Assembly: GCF_003573695.1 (NCBI RefSeq)
Contig: NC_039361.1
Coordinates: 35,467,702-35,531,701 of the forward strand
Length of the DNA stretch: 64,000 nt
Source of the DNA: Papaver somniferum
Taxonomy: Eukaryota > Streptophyta > Magnoliopsida > Ranunculales > Papaveraceae
Direction of reading: 5' to 3'
The translations under genes were made by a program, and so were the position numbers. The notes beneath the pieces were generated by a model. The model saw only the letters and a program-made list of their open reading frames with translations. It searched no databases and was not told where the DNA came from. Positions 33,968 through 44,185 of the stretch are shown piece by piece (position 1 is the first letter of the stretch; the number at the start of each line of letters is the position of its first letter).

Positions 33968-36719
33968 ATGCCTCCAAGCGGTCAAAAACATGAGAAAACC
34001 TTAAAGGATGTTCAAAAAGATCTTGCTGAGAAAGGTTTCACACTTTCTACCATTCCTGGTGAAAGTGCCTAGTCAATTCTTTCTATCAAACTTTTAACTG
34101 ATCAACATTGTGATGATCAATCAATCATAGTTTCGCCGGGTCAAATTCTCGCAGGTCTCCCCATTCCTCTTTATGACCCAGATATTCCTTTGTTCTATGA
34201 AATTCTCGCTCACTCGGGATTTTCGCGAGCTATCTTCCAATTGAGTAGGAATTGCATCCGTCTAATGCTGGAGTTCGCTAATCGTGGTGCTGGTAAAGGA
34301 TCTCTTTATTCCAAAGAACTTAGGGATCCTAAATTCGTAGATCTAGAGATAGTCGCTGAAAAGTATACAGTAGCGAATTTCTTCGAAAATTATGAATTAA
34401 TATCCATGAAGAAAGAGAATACTCGCTGGGGTATTCGCTTGAAAAGGAAGGATGTTATTGCTGAAGATAAAATGCTCATGCATGATATTGATTGGCACTC
34501 TGGTAAGAACACAACCCCTCGCCAATCCAAAGATGATAAATGGTGCGTTTTTCCCTTGATGCTGAAAGGACCTAACATTGCTGGGTCAAATGTTCTTCCT
34601 GAGAATCTCGCTACTTATCAACCTTGGGTATTCTCTTGGCCCGAGAAGAAGAAAGAGGTATGTTTCTTCCAGTTTCGTCCACTTTACATTTCTTTATTTT
34701 ACTTTATTCTTTTGTTCGCTGATTCTTGTGACATTCTACAGATCCAGAAATTGAAAGATAGCTACCGCAGGACTAGGAAGGCTAATACCTTGTTAGCTCT
34801 TCGCTCATACACGGATGAGGTAAGAAATATTCTCTTATGATTTTAAACAACATATTATTTCCTCTATTTCTTATTTCTATCTGTGTGTGAAGGTTATCGC
34901 TGAAATAGAAGAGCCTGCCAATGTTGCGAAGACTGGTGATAAAGGCAAAGGTGCTCTTCGCAGGGAAAAACCAAATGCTTCTCCTTCAAAAAAGAGAAAA
35001 ATCCGTTCTTCCTCTCCTTTAAATACTCCTTCTCATGAAAACTCCGAGAGTGATGAGGATGATGAGGATAATGATGACTCTGCTGCAAATGAAGATTCTC
35101 CATCCGAGTCTTCTATGGCTAAGCTCTCTAGCATCTTTTCTGATTCTTGGCAAGGAATGGGAGATAGTCAACTCGTTAATACCTGCAAAGCTCTCGCCAT
35201 GATTTGTGATGTTCCTTTATTGGATGGTGATAGTTCTCTTCGCGGAGTTTCTAGATCGGTGACTCCTAACTTCCTGCATTCTCTTAATAGTCTGGTATGC
35301 TTTAGTATTTTTACTTCTTCATTATTGTAACTCAAAATCTCTTTCTATTTTAATACTTTTTACATTTTCTCGCAAGCTGGAAAAGCTTCTTTCGCTGTTG
35401 CCTCAGATTTGGAGAGGAGACGCGAAATTCTTGAAAAGAAGAATCTTCAATTTCGTATGAAGAATGAAGAACTGGAAACTGAATCTAAGGGTCTTCGTGA
35501 GAAGAATAAAAATTAGAAGCTGAAGTTAAAGGTCTTCACGAGAAGAACAAACTACTGGAAACCAACACTTCTTCGCAAAGGAACAAAATTTCTACTCTTC
35601 AAAAAGCTAATGATCATCTCTATGGTATGCAATTTTTCTCCTTTCCTTTCATTCATTCATCCTATTGTCTTATCTTATTTGATTAATCTTTTTTGCAGAC
35701 ATTTATGGTTTTTCTGATGAAGCCATTCTTCTTCGTTCATTTCCCGATGGCCTAGATAATGACACTCTTCTTGAACATCTTAATAAATCTTTGAATAGTT
35801 TCTCTAATGATAAAATTTCATCTCTTCCTTTGAATGAACTTAAATCCAAATTTCTCCTCTTAGAGATTGATCATAGATCTAGTTTAGGTTTAGCCAACCA
35901 ATTTAAACGTTTTTATCTCAATTCTAAAGAGAAGATCAATGAATCAAGAACCAAGATTAGCAAACTTATAGATGATAAAGATCGTATCTCTGATCAAGGT
36001 GTTAAGGCTTTGGCGAAATTCCAAAAGACTCTTCTTGAGGTTCAACTTGAACGAGATGAAGCCAATCGTCAAAATGCTGTGTTTAAAGAGAGAGAAAACC
36101 AAGTTCGTTCTCTTCTTCTCATAAATAGTGATGATGAGTTCGCTTAGGCCGCGACAATCTTGGATAACGCCAGAAAAGATTTAGGTGTAAATGTTAGTCT
36201 TCGAGTTGAGCATACAACCTTGATTAGAGATATGATATCTGAGAGAGAAGGTCATTAATTGTTTTCCTTTATTAATCTTTGGTTTTTCACAAGTTTTTAT
36301 CAAGTTACTGACTAATTGCTATATGCTTCGCAGAATCTGAAAGTAGATATCGCCAAAGAGTTGAGGAACTTGAAGCTGAAAAAGAGGAACTCGCAAAGAA
36401 TCTTTCTTCTCACAACAACAAATATTCTAGATTAAAGAATCAAATCAAGATCATTGTTGCGAACTTTAAGAACGACGCTCTGCACTTTCGCAATCAAACT
36501 ATTCAAATGGTTTGTGATGACCATAGTATTCCTCACTCTGATAATCCTTGTCTCTTGGAGGAGATCCCAAAGAACATTCCTAGTCTGACCATCTCTAATA
36601 GCGAAGCTGATGATGAAGAATCTGATGGTGGTGAAGGTTCTGATGGAGATAAAGGTTCTGATGCAGATGAAGAAGAGAACAAGTCCGATGAAGATGATGA
36701 AGGATCAACTAAGAAGTAG
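33968..36719 (+). pseudogene. Six-exon antisense gene of element E, about 784 codons, inactivated
   Basis: Coding exons: 33968-34657, 34742-34819, 34893-35294, 35376-35624, 35699-36250, 36334-36719. The introns are 73-84 bases with GT-AG ends and keep the phase, apart from one damaged acceptor. Breaks: TAG at 34070; the fourth exon's acceptor reads CAA instead of CAG at 35373-35375; two extra bases near 35510; TAG at 36144. In order, the protein has a compact N-terminal region (GQILAGLPIPLYDPDIPLF, then a helix to about residue 100), PWVFSWPEKKKE, a basic nuclear-signal-like KKRKIRSSS, an acidic stretch, a long coiled coil of about 400 residues (LEIDHRSSLGLANQFKR is part) and an acidic C-terminus. 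The layout recalls plant proteins annotated as putative gypsy-type transposon domain (PF04195) followed by coiled coil; this is a low-confidence resemblance. Gene structure is well supported; function is unknown. Confidence 0.7.
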
Positions 36720-38465
36720 TCTTTGTTTCTTTATTTTATCTTCTGTAATACTTGTACATTTATTCCTTCTTTTTGTATATTTGCGAATTCTTTTGGTTCC
36801 CAATATTCCTTAATATATGAGTTTCTTTCATTTCGACCTGCATTCATTAAAACAATTCTTCCTTGCAATACGGTTAATCAACATGATCATTAATTTTTGA
36901 ATTTTTGAGTAAATCTATCATGTGGAGATAAATAACATTTTCTAATTTCATTCATTCCCATACTTGCCTCTGTTAATTGTATCCAAATGAGAGATTTTGC
37001 AGATTTTTCTTATTTTGTGCCTCAACTTCGCAATTGTTTATGTATAGTTTCGCAATCATATGCGAAGTGAATTTTGATTCTTTTCAAAATCTCATTCCTA
37101 TGTGGTCTTATTTTTCCTTCCTAGTTAAAGGTCTTATTATGCCACCTCTTGTCATTGCGAAAAAATCGCAGGACGTCCTTGCATTTTCATGCAAAAACCC
37201 ATCGATCTTGCCTTAACTTTTTCTTTTGTATTATTGCCTCTTCAGGAATGTTGCGACAATATGACAGGCCTAAATATTCTTGCGAAAATAAAGCCCCATT
37301 ACATTGCCGTCTTGCGAAGAAATCGCAGGACGTCTTCGCACTTTCATGCGAAAACCCATTGATCTCGTCTTATCTTTTTCTTTTGTATTATTGCCTCTTC
37401 AGGATTGTCGCACAAATATGACAAGCCTTAATACCCTTGCGAGTAAAAAGCCTCATGACATTTGCGTCTTAGACACTTATCAGCTCCCTAATGGAAGGTG
37501 TCGCCCTTATCTCCCCCCTGGTTGCCCCTTCAAGGAGGCGTACCTCTACCATACAAGGTTGGCTCCTCCCATCCGGTCTTAACAACAACCAGTTGTTTTC
37601 GCAGCCTCTTATCCCTTTTACCTATAGAGATTATGGTTACGAGACTGCACCCTAAGTGGGGTTTTCTTCGGGCCGAGTGCAGTATAAGCTAAGACTTATC
37701 AAGAATGGCAAGGTACGCTCCAGACGCCCCTGGCACTCTTGACTCAACCGTATACCTCGCCTTGGTCAGATTCTGCACTCCTTGGGAGAGTCCTTATTCC
37801 CTTAGTCGCCCAACCTAAGTCATATGTTTAAGTTGAGAATCCAAGGTGCCTCTCCCGGATGGGCTTTATTGACCCCAAATCTCCATGACTCAGGTTCCGG
37901 GGGCGGTGTAGCCTTTCCCTGAGCCATGCAACAGGTATCCCCTTATATGACGTACTTTAGGTCTTACATTTGCCTCTTGCGAAATTGTATTCGCGAACTA
38001 GGGTGTACGCCACAAAGGTTCGCCCCTTTCTCTTTTGTCATTGTTCTCTGATTGTCTTTTGTAGAATTCATTATCTCTACGAGATTCTCGCACATCATCC
38101 CATCGTATTTGCATTTCCCAATCTCTTTTTTATCATTCAGTAAAATGTACTTTTGAGAATTTTATTTGTTGCGAGAGTGTCGCAACAAATCAATCATTCA
38201 TACACTTCTTATTTTTATTACCTTTGCCATTCTTTGCTTCTTTGTTATTTTCTACTACTGCTTCCTTGGTAGTGGTATGTTCACCATTTCTTATTCTGAG
38301 CTAGCATTAGTTTCGCAACATTTCTTCTTCTTTTCATTCAATTGCATCCACCATCAATCTCTCATTTTTTTGTGTCTCTTTGATTTTGCGTCGCCAACTT
38401 TCCTTTTTGTTTGCTCTTCCTTCGCAGGATTCTACCCCAGTTTCGTAACATTTCTTTACTTCAAC
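36720..38465. other. Spacer between convergent antisense gene and Gag-protease of element E
   Basis: The place where pol would lie holds no pol. It contains tandem ~130-bp units (37150-37450), a GC-richer block of about 500 bases (37480-38000) without a convincing reading frame, and T-rich sequence (38160-38460) whose hydrophobic plus-strand frame is a composition artefact. Confidence 0.6.
37150..37450. repeat. Two ~170-bp tandem units in element E
   Basis: The shared order is TTGCGAA(G)AAA, TCGCAGGACGTC, TTTCATGC, AAAACCCAT, CTTTTTCTTTTGTATTATTG and CCTCTTCAGGA. The units start near 37153 and 37312. The word TTGCGA recurs through the whole of element E on this strand. Confidence 0.7.
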
Positions 38466-41400
38466 CTAATCTCCTTTTATGATTCCTACACCGCTGGGGT
38501 GAGGGAATTTGATGCACTGGTGGAAAGTTGAAGCTACACCTAGAATCCCATGTAGCCAAGGTCGACCAATTAATGCATTGTAGGGTGACTCCACGTCAAC
38601 AACACAGAACACGATTTCAGAAGATATTCCCTTCAATGAAATTTGCATAGTAACCTCCCCTTTAGGCTTGTTGGCAGTACCATTAAAACCATATATCTTA
38701 TATGTTGATGGTATAAGATCATCATCTCTCCCTCTCATGGTTTTATAAGTATGATAGAATAAGATGTTCACAGAGCTTCCGGTGTCGATTAGAATCCTAT
38801 TAATTGCCCATGAGTCTTCAGCTTCATCATCTTCATCTTCTTTCGGTTTTGGATTAATTTCTAATTTTACCACTAATGGATTGTCATGTACTTCTCCACC
38901 TTCAGGGACTTCTTCTGCGGTAAAAGAAATAGTATGTTTATGCCCTTCCTCTAGCGGCGAGATTTTCGCAATATTCATAATTTCTCTTCCATCATTGTCT
39001 CTTGCGAACACTCCACTCAAAACATTGTCATGAAAATCTTCAATTGTCTTGTATGAATGTACGATAGAGTGACAGAATAGATTCTTTGCTTTTGCACCAA
39101 CTTCTACGAAAAATGTTTCCTTTTCTTTTACCGTGTTTACTCTGTGATGCTCTAGTGGTGGTGGCGGCAATGGTTGAGATTGTGGATGCCCTACCAGAAA
39201 GTGGTTTAGCTTTCTTTGATCTATCATTCTCAGAATAGTTCTCTTTACATTTCTGCAATCATTTGAAGTATGTCCGTGAAAATGATGATAAGAACAGAAC
39301 TCATGACTTCTGCGGCTTTGGGGTGGTTCCGTTCCCATGTTCCATGGTGTTGGTATATTCTCCATCAAAATTATAGCTTCCCATATTTTCTCCACACTTG
39401 CACTCAGAGGTGGCATCTTGATTTCTTCCCATACTACCTTGTGACCTCCTTGTCCTCTATTATAATTTTGTCTTTGACCTCCATAAGTTTCTTGCGGCTG
39501 ATCAAGTCTTTGAATCTTATTATTTCCACCACGATTGTAGAAATTTATTTCTCTTTCATACTCCTCTTGATCTCGGCTTCCCATAGCCACCATCTTCTGT
39601 TGATTGTTGTTGCCCGTAACCTTTTCTTGTTGTACTTGCGAAGTGCTCGCCACTGTGTTTATTATTTTAGGTAATAAGCTTGCATTCGCTGCTTGTGAAT
39701 TGGTGTTCGCAACTGGGTATGATTCCATTTCATTTTTCCTTTCCTATAGATCAATATACTCTTCCTGAAGTTCTTGCAGTTCAGTCATTGTGATTGTATT
39801 CTTGACTCTAAAAATTTGGATATACAATAGATTGGTTGCGAACATAGCATTAATAAACGATAAGATAAGATATATCTCATCCACACGTCCAGCCATTTCA
39901 CTACACATAGTTCTCCACCTTTTAGTTAGGTGCTTCAAACTTTATCTAATCCTTTGTTTTAATCCAAACACATCTTCAATACCAGGTCGCGAAGAATTGT
40001 TACTTATATATTCCCCCAAGAATGTGGTCTGCAAGTGATTGAAAGATGTTATTGTATTTTTTGGTAGACCTTCGAATCATTTTAACGCCTTTCTTGTTAG
40101 AATGGATGCAAAATACTTGCACAATACGGCATCATGATTTTCCCACTGCAACATGCACCTCACGTAAGATTTAATGTGTTGAATTGCACAAGTTGTTCCA
40201 TCAAAAATGTTAGTGAATGCGGGAAAATTGCATTTCAGAGGTATTCCTCCTAGTTGTACTTCTGTTGTAAATGGAGTTTTCGCAGCTTCTTCTATAGCTT
40301 CATCTAATTGTCTTCTGCCTACTTTTCCTCTATTATTTAGCATTCCTCTCATTTCTTCCAATTCTTTTAAGATTTGTTCATTTACGCCTGAATTTTGATC
40401 AATTGGTCTTTTTAATTTTGCCTCCCTTCTTCTGCGTTCATGTCTTTCTTCTCTTGCGAAATTTGCATTTCTTCTTCATCATTCTCATCTCGTCTTCTCC
40501 TGCGATTCTCTTCTTCATCTCTATCTTGGATTCGTATATGATGATGTCTCTCATTTTCCCCTCCATGATTTTGTTCATTTCTTATCAATTCCATTCGCTG
40601 TCTTTCAGCCCTCCTCTGTACTCTATCATACTCTTCATTGAGATTACCGTTATTCCGGTTTTGTGTACGCCTTCTTTCTCGATTATCATGATTGTTCTGG
40701 CGAATTGCCTCCTGAAGCTCTTGTTCTTCCATTTCCGCTCTCAATTTTTCACGTTCGCAAGTTAAACGTGCTTGTTCAGCATAGTGTCTTTCAATTTCTT
40801 CTTTAATCGTTTGTTGATTTCTTTGAGCTTCTCTTTCATGTAAAATTATCCTTCCTTCCTCTCGATTCCCTTCGCCATCTTGATTATTGCATCCCTGACG
40901 TTGTCCATTCTCTTGATTTCTACCCTTTTGACTATCATCAAAAGTTTCATTTTGTGGAACGTAACGATCATCAGTCCTTTCTCTATCTTCGCGATGTTCT
41001 TCATTAGGATTTGATATTTCTTCTCGAATATTAGTTCCAGCATTAACTGTGGGTGAGTTTCACCTCATCTCTCTTCTAGTCGATCTTGAATACGATCTTG
41101 TAGTACTTCACGATCTTCTACTCTGTAGTCTCATATTTTCCATCCTCAATTCGTGATTTTTCCTTGTTAGATTTGCACGCTCTTCTGTCTCAGCTCTTCT
41201 TTCTTCATGCATTCTTCGTCTCAACATCTCTATTGCTCCAATTTCCTCATCTTCACGAGTTATTCCTTCAACTATTTCTTGTCCTCCCTCTGTTTGTCTA
41301 TTATTTCTCGTTTGTCGTTCTTCTTCATCATCTGCTGAATTTGATCGCCAAGTATGTATGCTCACTCTATCATAATCCATAGTTCTATTTTTTACCGGTG

Positions 41401-41548
41401 TTTGTTGAACTGGTTGTTGAATTCGATTTTCTCAATCATTTCTTATTCTAGTAGATTCTCCTGTTTCACTTCTCTCCCTTCCAGCAAGTCTTTTACTTCT
41501 TCTTCTAGCAGTTGTTGGTTGTTCAGATATATTCCTCCTTCTAGCCAT
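38466..41548 (-). pseudogene. Gag-protease polyprotein of element E, frameshifted
   Basis: Minus-strand ATG at 41548 (MARRRNISEQ) lies about 115 bases inside the primer site. Successive open blocks in changing frames cover a charged N-terminal half rich in Arg/Glu (41380-40412), a capsid-like block (40361-39744, with PFTTEVQLGGIPLKCNFPAF and FDGTTCAIQHIKSYV, as in Tat Gag), and an intact 420-codon block (39728-38466). The latter holds a knuckle CSYHHFHGHTSNDC at residues 145-158 (CHHC form usual for Tat), and an aspartic protease with LIDTGSSVNILF at about 314-325 and the closing IGRPWLHG motif. At least three frameshifts and an early TGA (about 41433) break the first half. Protease catalytic Asp-Thr-Gly is intact. 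No RT follows. Confidence 0.78.
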
Positions 41549-41663
41549 TTCTTCAATACTAATGAATTGTAAGAGATTCCGTAAAATTCTTCACCAGTTA
41601 TTTTAATTTCCCACAAATCAGAATATTAATTTTTAACCTTTTCTAGGGTGATCTTCAATCTTT

Positions 41664-41683
41664 GTTCCCTGTTTCTAGCGCCA
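41664..41683 (-). other. Primer binding site of element E (tRNA not assigned)
   Basis: The minus strand reads TGGCGCTAGAAACAGGGAAC three bases inside the 5' LTR. It begins with the TGG that pairs with tRNA CCA ends. I cannot name the tRNA with confidence. Confidence 0.65.
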
Positions 41684-41686
41684 TTA

Positions 41687-42156
41687 TGTAGTTGCAGGAA
41701 ATCCTACACTACACCCCTCACAAGATCTCATTAACATTCAACTCATTTTGGATTAACAATCTTAATTTTATTGATGAATCTTTGAACAATCTTACAAGAA
41801 AAGATAAAGGAATCAAGAATAACCACCACTCTAGATTTTCTCTCTCCTATTTACTTGCTCCTCACTCAGAAAAGATCTCTCTCCTTTCCTTTACAACTGA
41901 ATGGCTATTTATAGGAAATTACATAGTGGATGACAGCTAATCTATCCTTTATTTTCAGATATGGTTTGCGACATTCTCTCTACCTTACAAATACTAATCT
42001 CGCAAACTTCCTTATTTTCGCAGGATCGTCACACTTTTCTCATGATTTGGCTGATGTCATTTATTATGTCGTTTCTGAAGTTGTTCTGCGACACTTTCGT
42101 GTTGTGTTGTTAATAATTTCGTTGAGGCATTATTGCTGCGAGATTCTGATCCTACA
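41687..42156 (-). repeat. 5' LTR of element E
   Basis: It begins TGTAGTTGCAGG and ends GATCCTACA; same length as 33130-33599, with few differences. The GTGGA duplication follows. Confidence 0.9.
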
Positions 42157-43462
42157 GTGGACATGTTTTGTTGGATATGTTTTGTTGTTTTCAAAACCAA
42201 ATCTTCTAGTTGAAATGTTCGAGGTCTAACCAGTTTGTTGTAGGCTTTGGAAACCCTTTGTTTGTAGGTTTCCAAATATTTTTCCGCTTTTTCTCTTCTT
42301 GAATCGAGCATGTCTAATTCAGCAATTCTTGAATCTAAAACCTCGGCTTCATCCCATTGTACCCCATTGGCCGCTGCGATTCTTGCAGAAGGAACCTTGA
42401 TTTCGGCCGGAATAATGGCATCAGCGCCATAGACAAGAGAGTACGGTGAAGTCCCAATTGAGCTTCTTGGTGCGGTTCAGTAGGCCCACAGAGCCATTGG
42501 CAATTCCTCATGCCATGTTCGTGGATTCTCGTGAACTGTTCGACTGAGAATCCGAATTAGGGTTTTGTTGGTGCTCTCCGCTTGTACGTTTCCTTGGAGA
42601 TAGTATGGTGTGGAGAAAATCTGTTTGATTTTGCATTCTTCGAGTAGTTCTGCAACATGTTTGTTGGAAAAAGGAGTTCCATTATACGTGATAATGTGTT
42701 TAGGAACGCCGAATCTGCATATGATATATTCTTTGATGAAAGATGCAATTGTGACTCCAGTGGTGCTTCGAAGAGGAATAGCTTCAACACATTTGGTGAA
42801 ATACTCAGTTGTTGTGATGATATATTCATGTTGCTTCGAAGATGCTGGATTGATTTTCTAAATAATATCCAGTCCCCAGCTGTAGAAGGGACGTGGACTG
42901 CTCACAGAATTTAACGGGAGACAGGGAGTGTGAACGAGGTTACCGTGGACTTGGCATTGATGACATCTCCGAACATAGGCGGCTGCATCATCTTCCATGG
43001 TTGTCCAATAATATTTCTCATGAATTTGGAGAAATAATTTCTTCTTTCCTTGGTGTTCACCTTCGTGCATCTCTTTCAAGATTGTAGGAATTTCATGTTC
43101 ATCCAAGCATCTCAGGAGGTTCCCACCAAAGCTTTTGCTACACAAAATCCTTTCCAGGTAGACGAAATGTTTGGCCCTCTGAATGAGTTTGATTGCTCCC
43201 TTATTTTCTGATGGAAGATCGTTGTCGCGAAGATACTTTATGTAAGGCTCTCTCTAGTACCCAGTGATATGGATTGTTAGAATCTCCAAACGATGAGGTG
43301 GTGTCTGAAAATTGGGACAGGATCCTTGTAGCATCCTCGACTGAGCTTCCATAGAAGGCAAATAGTAACCAAGCCTTTGAAGTCTTCTGTAGAGTGTGAC
43401 CAATAGGGTTTGCCCACATATTTCCTCATGTATGTGTTTGAGTTGTTCACCGGCTTCTTCAT
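42157..43462 (-). pseudogene. Integrase of element B with two N-terminal zinc modules
   Basis: One minus-strand frame, interrupted by stops, reads a first zinc-binding-like module (HIHEEICGQ, then RLQRLGYYLPSM and CPNF; about 43450-43300), then a second, canonical one (EMHEGEHQG, KYYWTTMEDD, CHQCQVHG; about 43100-42940), then the catalytic core beginning FYSWGLDII. Stops seen: TAG at about 43260 (a Trp codon in relatives) and TAG at 42858-42860. In the core the second catalytic residue, normally Asp in DNGTPF, is Tyr (codon 42684-42686); the glutamate in the QAEST segment is kept. The frame runs into element E at 42157 and its tail is at 33129-32983. Inactive as it stands. It follows the archaeal-type RNase H after a frameshift. 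Confidence 0.8.
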
Positions 43463-43472
43463 CTCCAAGGCA

Positions 43473-44024
43473 TCATAATAAGGATCTATCAGGATTGCGA
43501 TAGTATAACACTCCGTGCAGGAGGAAAAAGTTCTTCAATTCCTTGAGACTAATTTTCCCCTCCGTAAGAGAATTGCTCAATTCATGAATGATGGGAGCCC
43601 GCCAGTCGTTCGATTGGGCATCTTCGACTTGAGTAATACAGGTAGATGATACAGAGCGCCTTTGTACAGTGATGGATTTCTTGGACCCTTCAAATTGTAG
43701 TTTGGACGCTAGAGTCGCTAGACAATCAGCATGTCTATTGTTGGTACGGCTGGTATGGATAATTGTTGCATTAGAAAAATGAGTTAATAGTCGTTGCGCC
43801 TCGGTCCTGAATGGAGCAAGTGTTATTTCTTTGAGAGAGTATACGCCATTCATTTGATTGACCAGCAACTTTGAGTCTCCTATGATTTCTAAGTGCTTTG
43901 CTTCGGCTTTCTTGGCTAAAGATAACCCTAGAAGAAAAGCTTCATATTCTGCCGAGTTGTTGGTGCAGTGAAAATCCAGCTTGAATGAATGTGATAAGAC
44001 TTCACCGGATGGAGATACTATCAC
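43473..44024 (-). pseudogene. Archaeal-type RNase H (second RNase H) of element B
   Basis: An open minus-strand frame of 183 codons reads VSPSGEVLSHSFKL, then NNSAEYEAFLLGLSLA, then LEIIGDSKLLVNQMNG, and later NNRHADCLATLAS. The conserved Glu, Asp and late His/Asp positions of this fold are visible. The first strand, with its catalytic aspartate (YFDD), lies just upstream in another stretch broken by stops (44030-44090). This extra RNase H between RT-RNase H and integrase defines the Tat lineage in plants. The frame runs through the linker into LYYRNPDRSLL before a TGA, where the frame moves to the integrase. Confidence 0.8.
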
Positions 44025-44185
44025 AATGCCCGCTCCACCAGTATCATTGCTCGGAGTGGAAGATCATCAAAATATAGTAACCATGTTTATTCTTGAATGA
44101 TTGAAATTTCTGGAAACTCACCGAGCACTTCTTCATGCAACATTGTGATGTCTTCTCCAGGGAAAGCAACAAGTAAGTATGCAAC

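Larger units (their letters stand above)
33130..42156 (-). mobile_element. Element E: Tat-type element with Gag-protease and an antisense gene but no polymerase
   Basis: LTRs of 470 bp each (33130-33599 and 41687-42156) are bordered by a perfect GTGGA duplication. On the minus strand it has a primer site, Gag, a CxxH zinc knuckle and protease, ending at 38466. No RT, RNase H or integrase follows. The plus strand carries a six-exon gene (33968-36719) in the 3' half. Gag form, aspartic protease and the antisense gene place it with the Tat group, though its LTRs are far shorter than those of B. It needs replication proteins from elsewhere. It sits in the integrase of element B. Confidence 0.9.

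Noticed and set aside
38166..38531. 121-residue hydrophobic plus-strand frame in element E
   Set aside because: Phe/Ile/Leu-rich reading of T-rich DNA that ends by overlapping the protease gene; no conserved motif.
39270..41572. Plus-strand frames of 60-134 residues over Gag of element E
   Set aside because: Shadows of the Arg/Glu-rich minus-strand Gag, which read as Ser/Leu/Phe-rich on the other strand.
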